Source: Prostheceraeus crozeri
Taxonomy: Eukaryota; Platyhelminthes; Polycladida; Euryleptidae
Direction of reading: 5' to 3'
NCBI GenBank assembly: GCA_907163375.1
Contig: CAJQUW010010425.1
Location: forward strand, 1-64,000
Length of the DNA stretch: 64,000 bases
Shown: piece by piece, positions 49,055-61,331 of the stretch
Layout: every line of letters starts with the position of its first letter
Position numbering within the stretch: position 1 is the first letter of the stretch
Notes under the pieces: model-generated
Told to the model about the DNA's origin: nothing
The model's input: the letters and a program-made list of their open reading frames with translations, nothing else
The model's database searches: none
Position numbers and translations under genes: made by a program

Positions 49055-52000
49055 GTCAAACAATCTAGTGAATATTACATCAATTGTCCGGTTAATCAGG
49101 ATACATTGACCTTGACTGACTGTTTGGAGATATATCAATTGCCAGAGGAGCTGACGTAAGTGAAAATATCTCAGATATTCATGATAAGCTAAATCATTAC
49201 AGCCTTATATTTCATCACATTTCAGTGAATATGTTTGCGATGGTTGTGGACAAAGGGGTAGCTCAAGTAAAGGGACTATAATTGTTGAGATAGGATTTCC
49301 CTAGGAGATACGAGTGCTCTCATTGGACGAAGAGAGACGAATCGTGTGTGCGCTTACGCCCGGTTGTCTGACGCTGTATGTACGATGAGACACCTCTTAC
49401 GAGCCTGCGAATAAAGATGTCTGCTTACTGTGCGTTCTAACTCTGACTCCTATTACAACATGGCGACCCAGCTCGGAAGTATTCGACCACCTGCAAACTT
49501 TCTGATTACATCAAGTTCACCTATTCAAGATACAGAATTCTACATCGAGGAGTTAGAGCTTTACCTTGCTGCTATTGCTGCAGACAAATTTACCGAATCA
49601 CGCCGAACTGCGATAGTGTTGAACATTCTCGGACCATCCTGCAGAAAATTACTTTCCGCCGCAGGCTCACCTTCGTGTGTTTCGGATGTTTACAAACTTC
49701 TACGTTCATTATTTCCATCGGCTCCTTCTGTCACGATTGCAAGACAGAATTTCAACAATCGTCGACAACATCCTACAGAATCGATTGTTGAGTACTTCGC
49801 TGAACTATCGCTTCTCGCATCGAAATGTGACTACGGTACTATGAAAGACGATTTAATGAAAGATAAATTGATCCTTGGTGCGACTGATACGATCAAAGAG
49901 AAACTGATATTAGAGCAACCAACGTCGGTACAGTCAGCGTTGGAAATTGCCCGTCGCATTGAAACGATACAAGGTGAGCTGAACAACAATAACCTCATTC
50001 GACCTGTACATGATAGTTCTGACTTATCTGTGAATAAGCTTTGCCTTTCTGAGAAACCTCATACACAGGGTAGGTCTTCTTTTCTTAAAGAATCTAAGAA
50101 ACAGAATTCTTTTTCTAGTAATACTAAGCGTACTGATGCAAGACACCAAAGAAGTTTTAGCGAACGCTATTGTTTTAGGTGCGGTGCGTACGATCATGTT
50201 GCGAATAGCCCTAATTGCCCGGCTATCGGGAAAGATTGCATGAATTGCGGAAGGAAAAATCATTTCTCTCGCGTGTGTTTTCACACTTCGTCTAAAAATG
50301 TTTACCATATCAATTCCTTATCCAATTCCGCTACTGAATTTCGCACAATTGAAGTTACTACTGACAAACGTAATGCGAGTAGCAAAAGTTGTTCTCCTAA
50401 ATTCAGTTATGTGATCGATACAGGTACTCCGATTACGATTCTTCCGAAAGTTGATTTTCTGAAACATTTCACTACTAGAGACCTGAAGAGATGCAATGAC
50501 CAAATATTTGATTATTCCGGAGGAAACATTAAGGTGTTAGGTCAGATTGAAATGAAACTGTCATGGAATAACAGAAATACTTTTGAAACAGTGATTGTTA
50601 CCGAAAGTGGAAAGGCTCTATTAGGTCTGAAGGCATTCGAAAACTTGCATGTTTACACTCTCTGGCAGGTTAACTCCGTATCTGCTAATTGTAAGCCTAA
50701 ATTCAATCACAAAGTAGCGCTTCGAGATGATATCATTCCAGTAAAACAGAAAATTCGCAGAATTCCATTAGCACTTAGAGATAAAGTGAAACAAGAACTT
50801 AACCAAATGGAGCAAAAAGATATCATAGAAAAGGTTGATGAAAGTGAATGGGTTTCAAACCTTGTAGTAGTACAAAAGCCTAATGGAAAGGTACGACTCT
50901 GTTTAGACTTGAGAGATGTGCATAAAGCTATCATTATTGATGGTTATCCTTTACCTTTCTTGGAAGAAATTTTCTTGAAAGTGCGAGACTGTTCGAAGTT
51001 CTCAGTTTTAGATTTGCAAAATGCTTTTCTACAGCTACCTCTGCATGAAAGTAGTAGACACATTACTACCTTTGTCACCCAAGATGGATTGTATAGGTTC
51101 AAAAAAGTTCCTTACGGACTTGCTTCCGCTCCAGGAGTGTTTCAAAAGTTGATGATGACAATTTTAGGTGACATGCCTGGAGTTCAGTGTTATCTCGATG
51201 ACATAATTATAGCAGGAAATACTCAGGAACAACACGATCAAAGATTACACACGGTTCTTAGCAAGATAGAAGCCGCAGGATTCCACATCAACAAAGCAAA
51301 ATCGCAGATTTCTCGCGACACATTACGTTTCATGGGTCACGTTATTTCAAAAAATGGCATCGAGCCAGATCCGAATAAGGTTGAAGCTATAGTCAATTCG
51401 CCTCCGTTGAAATCTTCTTCCGAAGTAAAATCCTTCCTTGGACTAATCAGTTATTACGCAAAATTCATTCCATCATACTCAGACTTGGCCGAACCATTAC
51501 TCCGTCTTACTAGGAAGAACGTTCCTTGGACATGGGATAGTCATACTCAGGATGCTTATGATAGGCTGAAGCAGGTTGTTACTGAAAAAACTACACTTTC
51601 AATCTTCAATCCAGATTTGAAAGTACGTACTGAAGTACAAACCGATGCAAGTGATACAGGATTGGGTTGCGTTCTCTTACAGTATGACGAACATAATAAA
51701 CAAAAAGTGATAGCCTTTGCTTCTCGTACGCTAACTCCGGCAGAACGTTCGTATTCTGTTATTGAGAAAGAAGCCTTAGCGATATCTTTTGCTGTCAAGC
51801 GTTGGAAAATATTTCTATGGGGACGTACATTTGATATTCAAACCGATCACAAACCTTTAGTTTCCATCTTCACGAAACGTGATACCCTTCAAGTCAATTT
51901 GCGTATCGCTCGTTGTGTTACAAATCTTCTTCCGTTCACTTACAACATTCATTATTGTAAAGGTTCTGAAAACTGTATTGCAGATTTTCTTTCAAGAGCT

Positions 52001-54669
52001 AGTCTTTCTGGTGACGATTCAAAAACGAACTCTTTAGACACCTCTTCACAGGAGCTTATTACGATCAACTCTATTTTCACTACAGGGACTATTTCTTCTT
52101 CTGATTTTAAGAAACATGTACAGGTCGACAGAGAGGTTCTTGTTCTTCAGAAATTCCTGAAAGGCCAATCATTGACAACGGAAGAAACTACATCAATGGC
52201 GCCATTCCAGGCCGTGAAACATGAACTCTCAATCAGTGATGGATTGGTGTTTCGTGGCCCAGATCGGCTTGTTCCTCCACAAGCGTTGCGACGAAGGATT
52301 ATCGAAATAGCGCATGAATCCCATCAAGGAATCAATCGAACGGTAGACCAAATCTCAATGGACTTCTGGTGGCCTTCAATCAACAAAGATATTCGTGATT
52401 ACATCACTCAATGCAACACGTGTGCATCGTCCAAGAAAACAGCCAAATTCTTTTCCGCTACGGTGATACCGACAGATTCTCCAGATTCTCCATGGCATAC
52501 GATCGGTATGGACATCGTAGGACCTATGGCTTACCTGCCTTCTGCGAAACGTTATGCAGTTACAATCATGGACTATCATTCGAAGTTCCCTTTCGTGTAT
52601 TTCGTCTCGGACATAACCAGTGAGCGTATTATTAACATTCTGTCTGATCTATTTGCCATAGAAGGATTCCCGAAAACCATTGTGTCGGACAATGGCCCTC
52701 AGCTGACGTCTACGGAGTTTGAATCATACCTTGCTTCCCACGACATACGTCACCATCGAACCCCAGTTTTTCATGCCCAAGCAAATGGGTTGATAGAGCG
52801 ATTCCATCGCACATTGAAGTCTCAACTGGAAATCGGTGTATCCCATGGTATCAAATGGTATTCATACGTACAGAAATTCCTTGCTAATTATCGTTCGACT
52901 CCTCACACTCATACCTACCTGCTCGGCGATGGTTGCCCATGGCATGTGTCACGCTTGTCAAAATTGCGGGGAAGTGGATCGATTTCAGGACATCCGATCG
53001 GTGGAGCCCCAGTGGGCCAAAGTGCTCAAACTCGGAGATATCCTCAACGCTGTGTTCAACCTCCTGATCGTTACATTTTAAACTCGTTTAATCCGTAGCT
53101 ACTTCGTAAACTTTCAGCTACTGTTTCCGTTTCTATTTACTCTCAGTCATGAGAACTTACGCGTTTTTCATCTATTTGTTATCTGCTTTCGATATACCCC
53201 TATGTTGTAAATTTTTAGGGGGAGGGTGTTGAGATAGGATTTCCCTAGGAGATACGAGTGCTCTCATTGGACGAAGAGAGACGAATCGTGTGTGCGCTTA
53301 CGCCCGGTTGTCTGACGCTGTATGTACGATGAGACACCTCTTACGAGCCTGCGAATAAAGATGTCTGCTTACTGTGCGTTCTAACTCTGACTCCTATTAC
53401 AACAATAATCATCCAGCCACTCTCTCAGTTCTTCTTTGTACGTTTACAACGAGCGCATGACGACTTTCTCTACCTGTCAGAGTGAGTATAAAAAGATAGC
53501 TTGAAATACATGATATAAAAGGATAAAAAATATAACCTGTTAATCCAAAATTTTGTCAAATTAGTGTACAATAAATCCATCTCCAGCAGTGTTCGGTGCG
53601 ATTACTTGTTTCAAATGCATGAGTAAGCAAACATTAATTATGTACTTAACAGTTGCGTCGGCGCTAATGCAGATAGTGCATTGAATTAAATTACCATATA
53701 CATGCACTGTACATACACTGACGTAAATATTTTATTCCAGTGCGCGAATCGCTTTAGGATGACGAGTAGTCATAAGAGTAATGCTGAGTATCACTGGAGC
53801 AGTGAATATTCCTGTAGCGCCAAGACACGATATAAATATGATCTAAGCATCAAGAACCGGGAACATGAAAAAACGCGAACCTCGTGAGGAGATGGTTACT
53901 GCATGCAGGCAGGTGAAATATTTAGTCTAATGTAAGCTACATACTAGACATAAAAAGAACAGATAGTGTATGTGGGTAGCCTGTTAGTTATTCCTAATAA
54001 TACAAAATTCCTTCAACATAGGGTCTTTAAGTAAAGTTTCGTTATTAAGTAAATACGGGAGTGTTTTATAGTTATCTCAACCTAACCTAGGCAAGAATTT
54101 CTATTACGTTAATAAATTGATTTCTTGATATATTTTAGCTGTTTCATACTATTTTCATGTAAAGGTATTACACAGTTCTACTTTGTCCTACAAAGGTCCA
54201 TCGAAATTTGTGGAGTTCCTTACGCACTATCTGCTGCAATCATTGTGGAAGGTGGAGACAATAACTCCCACTGTAAGTAGAGAATATGACCAGCATGCGC
54301 GTGACTATTGGAGAATCTGCGTGGTTTAGCATTTGCAGGTTCTATTCTTCGCTTGCATTTTTACAAAACTTCTGTTTTACATCATAATTTTACACATACA
54401 TTATTCTAATATAATGATATTGATAATAATTGATTGATCACTTGTTTCCGCTTTATTAGACGTCATTTCCTGTGGTGCATTTGTCAGAGCATGTCTATGA
54501 TCAGCATGTGATCACCAGGGACCAACTTCTAATGCCTGAAACATGACACACGCTTAAATTTTTTTCAGATATGACTTATGCTTTCTCCGGCCAAACCTCC
54601 TACAGAATAAGCGATACATTAATTGGGCGAGTTGACCTTGATACACCGGATATAAGAAACCAAGTCGGC
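49055..54669 (+). CDS. USP-like ubiquitin hydrolase, four phased exons, host gene
   Basis: Exons 49,055-49,155, 49,226-49,282 continuing at 53,410-53,481, 54,196-54,272 and 54,569-54,669 all have AG/GT borders, and their phases agree. They encode SSEYYINCPVN, EYVCDGCGQRGSSSKGTI, IEICGVPYALSAAI and NNSHYMTYAF followed by YRISDTLIG. This fits the C-terminal half of a ubiquitin-specific protease: a YxCxxC zinc pair with a K-T-I strand, then the YxL-AAI and HY catalytic-His region and a D in a YRISD strand. The catalytic Cys part is not in view. The second exon is interrupted by the gypsy element, so this allele should not give a normal protein, unless it is already a pseudogene. Introns are 70, 714 and 296 bp. 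Confidence 0.7.
49283..49460 (+). repeat. 5' LTR of the gypsy element
   Basis: 178 bp, TG...CA. It contains a polyadenylation-type AATAAAG near its end (GCGAATAAAGATG). No TATA box is obvious, so it may use an initiator promoter. Its last base forms the A of the gag ATG. Confidence 0.95.
49460..53098 (+). CDS. Gypsy gag-pol polyprotein
   Basis: A single frame of about 1,200 residues from MATQLGSIRPP. Parts in order: helical gag capsid; two zinc knuckles (CFRCGAYDHVANSPNC and CMNCGRKNHFSRVC); aspartic protease VIDTGTPITIL; reverse transcriptase with LDLQNAFLQLPL and YLDDIIIAG; RNase H (TDASDTGLGCVLLQ, IEKEALAI, TDHKPL); integrase with an HHCC region (HESHQGINRTVDQ, CNTC), DIVGPM, VSDNGPQLTS and IERFHRTLK. 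A gag and pol in one frame and a tRNA-type primer site directly at the ATG fit the CsRn1-like group of Ty3/gypsy, but that placement is tentative. The region after the integrase core looks shorter than usual. Confidence 0.9.
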   Translation: MATQLGSIRPPANFLITSSSPIQDTEFYIEELELYLAAIAADKFTESRRTAIVLNILGPSCRKLLSAAGSPSCVSDVYKLLRSLFPSAPSVTIARQNFNNRRQHPTESIVEYFAELSLLASKCDYGTMKDDLMKDKLILGATDTIKEKLILEQPTSVQSALEIARRIETIQGELNNNNLIRPVHDSSDLSVNKLCLSEKPHTQGRSSFLKESKKQNSFSSNTKRTDARHQRSFSERYCFRCGAYDHVANSPNCPAIGKDCMNCGRKNHFSRVCFHTSSKNVYHINSLSNSATEFRTIEVTTDKRNASSKSCSPKFSYVIDTGTPITILPKVDFLKHFTTRDLKRCNDQIFDYSGGNIKVLGQIEMKLSWNNRNTFETVIVTESGKALLGLKAFENLHVYTLWQVNSVSANCKPKFNHKVALRDDIIPVKQKIRRIPLALRDKVKQELNQMEQKDIIEKVDESEWVSNLVVVQKPNGKVRLCLDLRDVHKAIIIDGYPLPFLEEIFLKVRDCSKFSVLDLQNAFLQLPLHESSRHITTFVTQDGLYRFKKVPYGLASAPGVFQKLMMTILGDMPGVQCYLDDIIIAGNTQEQHDQRLHTVLSKIEAAGFHINKAKSQISRDTLRFMGHVISKNGIEPDPNKVEAIVNSPPLKSSSEVKSFLGLISYYAKFIPSYSDLAEPLLRLTRKNVPWTWDSHTQDAYDRLKQVVTEKTTLSIFNPDLKVRTEVQTDASDTGLGCVLLQYDEHNKQKVIAFASRTLTPAERSYSVIEKEALAISFAVKRWKIFLWGRTFDIQTDHKPLVSIFTKRDTLQVNLRIARCVTNLLPFTYNIHYCKGSENCIADFLSRASLSGDDSKTNSLDTSSQELITINSIFTTGTISSSDFKKHVQVDREVLVLQKFLKGQSLTTEETTSMAPFQAVKHELSISDGLVFRGPDRLVPPQALRRRIIEIAHESHQGINRTVDQISMDFWWPSINKDIRDYITQCNTCASSKKTAKFFSATVIPTDSPDSPWHTIGMDIVGPMAYLPSAKRYAVTIMDYHSKFPFVYFVSDITSERIINILSDLFAIEGFPKTIVSDNGPQLTSTEFESYLASHDIRHHRTPVFHAQANGLIERFHRTLKSQLEIGVSHGIKWYSYVQKFLANYRSTPHTHTYLLGDGCPWHVSRLSKLRGSGSISGHPIGGAPVGQSAQTRRYPQRCVQPPDRYILNSFNP
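53227..53404 (+). repeat. 3' LTR of the gypsy element
   Basis: 178 bp, the same as the 5' LTR in all positions I compared. It is preceded by the G-rich polypurine tract that would prime plus-strand synthesis. Confidence 0.95.
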
Positions 54670-54997
54670 GTAAGTATTCACCATTTCAATAATCAACCAC
54701 CTAAGTATTAGTAGTTAAAAGGTGGTGCACACAAAAGTAGGCAATAGAACTATTGCTTGAAACCAGAAAAGTAGCATCAATTGCAATTGTGGAGAAACAA
54801 CCAGGTTACACCAGGGTACAGACCTAATGTGGATGGATTCGGATTTAAAATGGCTGTAAATTGTAATTCTTTATTAGTGAGAAAGAGATCGCTTTTCCTT
54901 ATTTCACGAGTGCAATAGCATGAAATGTTCATGTCAGTGAAAGGTCAGTCGTTCAGTGTTCGCCCATAAATAAGCGAGCCCTCCTAATAGTGAAAAC
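54670..54997. other. Intron-like sequence after USP exon 4
   Basis: Begins with a GTAAGT donor at 54,670. No exon or repeat is recognised before the hAT end at 54,998. Confidence 0.5.
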
Positions 54998-57900
54998 CAG
55001 GCCCGTCGCGTCAGGGGGGGCCAGTGGTGCCAGGCCCCCCCAGATGGCTTTTGTGCCCCCCCCAAATCTTGTTGAGCATGGCTGCAGGCAATAATCATTC
55101 ATGGTCATGCACTCATGAGTAAACAAAAAGGAGTCACAAGAGAATTTGAGATTGTATGAGAAGTTTGACAATTTCCATCATCTTCCTGTCTTTCCTTCTC
55201 CTTGTTTCTCATTCCTAGCCTACGTGTACTGTACCTGCTAGGTGAATTCATTCAAACACGACGTGGGGCAATCGTGATTATGTCATTAATGACAGCCGAA
55301 GTAAGTGAAACGCGCTGTCAGCGCCGTTTGCTTGGATCTGAGCTTCATAATTCTTTGTGAGTTTTTGCACTAAATTGGGCTGTCAGTTTCGCACGTATTA
55401 CAATTTTGCTTACATTACCCGAACAAGAAATGGTCAATGCATTTGCCGCCTTTTATCAAGAACATGGTCTGAAGCAAGGCGAGTCAAATTGATAAAGCGA
55501 GCATCGCTGTGGACTTCCTGCTGAGTGATAAATCGTCTGGAGATTTTGGGATGCAAAGCCGAAGCCCGGAAGCTGTTTAATCCATTATCAAACAGAGTTC
55601 CAGGTGAGTCTTGATCCGTGCGCACATGTTTATAACTGTACATTTTCCAATCAACATGCTTAAAACCGGCTTCTTGCATCTCATTTGTTCGCCAAGGTGA
55701 TTTATTAACGTTCGAGTTATCAATTTATTATCCTGACGACTTGTGACTTGACTTCACGATACGTACATTGAACTGATCATACAAGTGCATTATCTACAAA
55801 CAGTCGGATTTAAGTTTTTAGTAAGTGTAGCCCCAAACATGAAAAATATTGAACTTCCAATTCAATGAAATGATGAAATCTCATTCAAAGTCGGTGATGC
55901 AATTTACAGTACGGAGCAACCTCCACAGCGGCACCAGAGCCCTGTCGCTGCGTCGTTTCTGGCAGCAGATTCGACTTACTTCGACGTGACAACCCCCGGC
56001 CCCGGGAATCACTCCTGGGTGGTTGTCTTTGGCGGGAATGCGTTAGAGTAACGCTGAACGAAGCAGTCGAAGGAAGAAAAACTCATGGGCTTAGATACAT
56101 CACTGACTTGGCCATTAGCAATAGGATGTCCCCTAGTTAGGTTGGCCCACTCAATAATTTAGTCTGACTTTTCCGCCCCTACCTTGTTCGGATGACCTGT
56201 CTGGGTGTAGTGTTGAATGCAGCGACTTCGACAGTCAGTGAATCTAGCAGGCACCCTGATCGGACTAGCCATCTGAGAAGGACCGGCCTGGTGGATGAGA
56301 CGGGAGTTTAATGCATCATTCAATTCGCCAGCAGCTCCGATCATGAGATGATGGTTCCATCTCATCTTGGAGGTAGCTAGTTTAGGAATAGGGACCCAAT
56401 ATATATCTACACAGATTACACACACATGCATCTGCAAACACGTACGACTGAAACTTGAATGTCTGCATTCATTGTTTCAACCAAAATATTGATCAATTTG
56501 CATTTTGTTGACATGCATCCTACAAATGATAGCAAATAAATGACATCGGAAAGTTAATGCAGAGGTGAATGTCAAGTGAGCTGCAATGAATGATCAATGA
56601 GCCCATAAAGATGGAATGAGTATTTATGCAAAAACAAAATAAAAATGTGACAGCAAAAAATAATGCGACAATTGAATTTCTCGAGTTCGTCGCTGTTTCT
56701 TTTGAAACATTTTGGAAGAAATCTTTACACAAAAAAGTCATGTAATCTTCAAATGTAATTTCCCGTGGAAGATGTGGCTCAATTTCAGCTAATGTTCTCA
56801 GAATATTGTACATTTGCAATTTTTGTTGAATGCCGAGCCCCTTTAGTACATTAAGTCTATATAGGCTATTGGAACAGGGCCATTGAATGACCGTGATTTG
56901 TAGGGCTGTGTGCTTCCACACCTTGAAGAACTGATGCACCGGCATTTGACCATAGTGCAAGGTCAAATAAGAGGTTATTCAACAAATAGGTCCAATTCAT
57001 GTCGGTGGATGTACAATTGCCATGCTACATCAACTGCAGCATGCGTTTGTGGAAAAATTCATGCGTCTCTTTGGTCCGAGTAGATTTACATGTAGCTTAT
57101 TAGAAACCTAGTTGGTAGATCTAGCTCACTCAATTGGCATGCCTGTGTCCTGCGTGGCAACCACTGTGTAGTAACTCGAAGTGCTTTTGAACCTGAGGAG
57201 TGAAAATGCTTTCTATCTTGACTTTTCGACATGCTTGGATCATCAGTCCGCTCAATAACATAATAGAGAAGATCACAAATCACTTCACTTTCCTGAGCGA
57301 CATGAAGCATCTTGATATGCATTAGCAGAAATTGTTCTATAATCACTTACATGCACACTAGGTGTACCGTCCAAAGAACTGGTGCATGCGAAAAGCAGTG
57401 CACCGGTGCACCGTGCAGAGCCCTAATTTTTGGTCAACTGATAAAGAGACGAGTTCCAAGGGGAGCTGCTTCTCATTTTCTCAGGATGCATGTAATGCTC
57501 TATAAAATTAATATCTACTGCACGACATGCGTTCATGCATTAGTCATTATAGTTTCTACTTATGGTCTTTCAGAGTTTGACGCAAAAATCTGAGATGAAG
57601 CGCAGGAGGATTTCTGGAAATGGTTCTACCCTTTTGAATTATTTTTCAAAAGTTAGAAAAGAAGACACGGGCCACGCCTCAATTCCTGAATCGACGCAAA
57701 AAGAGCTTGCAGCCTGCGATTCTGTGCCTATTTCGGTCACTGAAGACACGAACACGGACCGCACCTCCAATCCTGAATCGACGCAAGCAGAGCTTGCGGT
57801 CTGCGATTCTTTGTCTACTTCGGTCACTGAAGACATGCACCATATTTCCAGTAAGTTCACACATGATCATGGATTCTCAATGTATGCCTGATATCTATTT

Positions 57901-60900
57901 GATTAGAATATATGATAATAATCAAAATAAATCTTCATGAAATTAGTAAAAAACTGTAATTGAATGCGAGGTATCATGGCGAGAAATAGAGTAGCCAAGC
58001 AATGTTGCTTTGCATTTGTAGCTTTTCAGTAAAATATCTTTTTGTTGATATTTCTGTAAACCCAAAAAATTAACAGATTTTACAAAACACGAATTTTTAT
58101 GAAACGATGGGCTAATTACTCAAAACTATCGGACCTTGAGAATGATTGGACTTCATGTAAGTTCGGCATTTGCTTCAGAGCGGCGTTCATTCGAAGAAAT
58201 GGGGGGTTATGGAGCACATTCAAATAGTGACTGACCAAATGCTTCTAGAGACTCAATGATAATGATTTTAATCAGCACATTTGAGAAAATGGTCAAGTGA
58301 ATATTCTTATAGTTATTCTTCTTGCATTTCAGATGTGCAGTTGAATCAAAAATCGACGACGAAATCTTCTTCATGTGAAGCTGTCGCTATTATTGATGAT
58401 CTAGGACGGTTGGATGGTGAACCAGCACAGCCTTCACAGACAGTTTATTTTCCGAAGCAGTATGGCAGCCGAAAACGAGACTTTCATTCCAACTGGTTTC
58501 GAGGGCGTGAGTGGTTGGAGTATTCGCTGTCCAAGAATGCGGCATTCTGTTATTGCTGTAGACATTTTAACCGCAGTCATAGCGACCCCTACTTTACCAC
58601 AATTGGTTATTCAAATTGGCAGCATGCACTAGATCGGATGAAAGGCTTTTCAAAGCATGAGACCTCAAAGCTTCATTTAACTGCAATGGCCTTATGGAAA
58701 GAGCGACAAAGACGTGATCAAGATGTCCAGCAGGTGTCTACTCTATTGTTCGACAAACAGCTTGAGAGGAATAGATACTATGTGAAGTCGATCTTCGAGA
58801 TTGTCCAGTTTATTTGCCTCAATGAGCTTCCTCTTCGGGGAGATGGATGCGCGAGTGCATTGTCACTGGACGACGAAAATGACTCTCAGCCGTCGGGATT
58901 GTTTTTCCGATTATTTGAGTACACCTTAGTCAAGGACAAGCTGTTGAAGGAGTACTACGAAACTATTCCGAGAGTTGCGTCGTACACATCAGTTATGATT
59001 CAAAACGAAATAATCGACATCTTCCGGAGGGTTGTGGTTGACCATGCTGCAAAAGATATCAACACCGCTGATATTCCTTTCTTCACACTGAAAGCAGATG
59101 GTACTCGTGATGCACAGAATGTGGAGAATATCTCAGTTGTGGTGCGCTTTGTAAAGGACGGTAGTGTGCGTGAGACTTTAGTTGATATGACATCAACCAA
59201 AAAGTTGGATGCCATTTCATTAACTGATGTTCTGCTATCTAGCTTGGAAGGATGTGGAATTGATGCCTCACGAATGTTGACCCAATGTTATGATGGCGCA
59301 AGCGTCATATGTCAGGGAAGAAAGGAGGTGTCCAGAAAATAATGCAGGAGAAACTTGGAAAGGAAATTCCGTACGTCCATTGTTTCAACCACCAGCTGCA
59401 CTTGGTTATTGTTCATGCCATTGCGGAAAATCCCCATGTTGAAAAATTCTTTGGAACTTGCAACAACATCTACAAATTTGTACAAGGCCCAAAAGTGTCA
59501 GAGTTGTACGCTGGAACAAAGTTTTCTCGCTTGTTGGATCAGCGTTGGAGTGGACATCAATCCACCAATAACAGTATTATTCAAAATTGGCATCACCTGG
59601 TCGACATTATGGAACATTGTGAGGCACAAGCCAATGACTCCAACATATGTGTTCAAGCTGGTGGTTTAGCAAAAATGATTCAGAAGTACCGCTTCATGTT
59701 CATAGCTCATGTTATTCACAAGCTGCTAGACTTGATTGCTCCGGCTGACAAATACCTACAACCGCGTGATTGTGATGTCGAACAAGGAATAAGGGGAAGA
59801 TTGATAAACATCATCCGTGAAGAAATATTGGCAATTCGCAATGACATTGACCTTCATTTTACTGCGATCGATCAATTGGTGAGAAATGACTACGATTTGT
59901 CACCCGATGATTCAAAGAGAACACGAAAGCTGCCGAATGCTCTTAGCAATAGCATCATTCTCAATTCAATCGGTTCGAATAACGACAGTGATAGACAAAT
60001 TTTCATTGAAATTTTAGACAATGTCATTGGTGAGCTTGACGCCCGCTTTGGCGAGAGAAATAGTGAAATTTCCTCTTCATTATCAGCATTATGGCCCTCG
60101 AATCCACACTTCATGGAATCAAAGTATCTACAACCTCTTGCAAGCATGCTCGGACTTACATCAGCCCTTGAGACTGAATCTGTTGTTGCAAAAGCTTTCT
60201 TATTGAAAGAATTTGATGGGACAAAACACAAATGTTTCAGTGACCTTTGTGCATTATTGCATCCTTTACGATCTGCTTTTCCAGATGTGTACACATTGTT
60301 CGCAGGAGCTTCTACGTTTGGAGCTAGCACTGCAGTGTGTGAAGCCTCATTTTCGACTCTCACTCGAGTACTGACTCCTTATCGGCGCTCTATGACCCAA
60401 AAAAGGAAAAGTAATTTAGTGATTTTGTCCTTCTTGGCGACATACACTCATTCCGTTGACTTTGATGAGCTTTTAAAAATGTTTTCTGCATCAAAGAACA
60501 GGCGGCTTCAATTGTTTTGAAGCATACAGCTGCCGAAGTGCAATGTTTTGACAATTGCTTTTTGTTATTATTGTCTTGTAATTATAGTCACATAATGCAT
60601 ATACATCTAATCTGGCCAGTATAGGGTTCTTCTACAGTATACTGTATCTACAGTATGCAGGTGATAGCATGGGCCAACGTGCTGCAAAACAATATGCTGG
60701 TGCGCTCATGAGTCATAAATAAAAATATGTGAATGATGTTCCTTTTGATATTCAAACACATGGATGTGGGTGGTAGTCATATGTGAAATGCATTTGAGCA
60801 TAAATAGTATCATGAACGCATGAACTTGCCCATGAAGAATCTTTTCGAGGACTAAACAAAACTAAGCATGAATGTGAGAGAATCGCTTGTGACAGCTAGG

Positions 60901-61331
60901 ATGATGAACAGATCAAGCACTTGTTCACTTGCGTTGTATTCTACTTTTCATGAGACCCTTCCTAGCTTACAAAACATGACCTAAGAAATGGGCATAGACA
61001 TCGGATTATACAATGTAGATAACAATGTGTGTATTAGATAGGCAGTGTCCGGTCTACTCCTAGAATAGTGTAATCCGATGTTTATGGAAATGGGCCTTCT
61101 AGGTTTTGTAGATCTATCAGTGACTGCGATAATTAACACATGTAATGCCGAATATTAATCAATAATTACACATGACGCTGTCGATGGAAATGATCCTATG
61201 TCGTGTCGGTGAAGTGACCCACGATCATGCTTTCATCAGCAGTCAGTTAAACTTTTTTCGCCAGCCATGTTGTAAATAAATGGGTCCACCGGTGCCCCCC
61301 CCCCAGGTAGAGAGGCCGCGCGACGGGCCTG
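54998..61331 (+). mobile_element. hAT-type DNA transposon with CAGGCCCGTCGCG ends
   Basis: The left end reads CAGGCCCGTCGCGTCAGGG; the right end, inverted, reads CAGGCCCGTCGCGCGGCC. Thirteen terminal bases are identical and both ends continue into G or C runs. A hAT transposase lies between them. I see no matching 8-bp target duplication (left GTGAAAAC, right AGGACGTC), so one border could belong to another copy or the flank has changed. The left half (55,080-57,560) holds no recognised gene; open stretches at 55,434-55,679 and 56,520-56,966 (minus) show no domain. The 60,521-61,280 stretch also shows nothing. Confidence 0.65.
57595..60520 (+). CDS. hAT transposase, two exons, one frameshift
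   Basis: Exon 1 (57,595-57,850) starts MKRRRISGNGSTLLNYF, with an imperfect 19-codon acidic repeat (ESTQKELAACDSVPISVTED and a second copy). It ends at a GTAAGT donor. Exon 2 starts after CATTTCAG at 58,333 in matching phase. It carries a TTF-type zinc finger (WLEYSLSKNAAFCYCCRHF, then SKHETSKLH), the RNase H-like core (LKADGTRD, then CYDGAS) and, after a frame change near 59,310-59,330 caused by about two extra bases, HCFNHQLHLVI. The hAT dimerisation end is CEASFSTLTRVLTPYRRSM. It resembles ZMYM/TTF-type hAT proteins. Apart from that one shift it is complete, so inactivation is recent. Confidence 0.85.

Larger units (their letters stand above)
49283..53404 (+). mobile_element. Ty3/gypsy LTR retrotransposon, young, nearly whole
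   Basis: Two 178-bp LTRs that look identical by eye (49,283-49,460 and 53,227-53,404) start TGTTGAGATAGG and end ATTACAACA. A 5-bp target duplication ATAAT flanks them (49,278-49,282 and 53,405-53,409). A primer-binding-like TGGCGACCCAGC follows the 5' LTR at once and a polypurine tract GGGGGAGGG precedes the 3' LTR. One long gag-pol frame fills the inside. Identical LTRs mean a recent insertion. It looks nearly whole, with at most about one break near the 3' end of pol. It sits in an exon of the USP-like gene. Confidence 0.95.

Noticed and set aside
56159-56437. Possible LINE or SINE remnant
   Set aside because: Composition differs from its surroundings but no reverse-transcriptase motif, poly-A or pol III box was found.
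56520-56966. 148-residue minus-strand frame within the hAT borders
   Set aside because: Hydrophobic end and ordinary helical composition, no domain; no start or splice context. Left as unassigned sequence.
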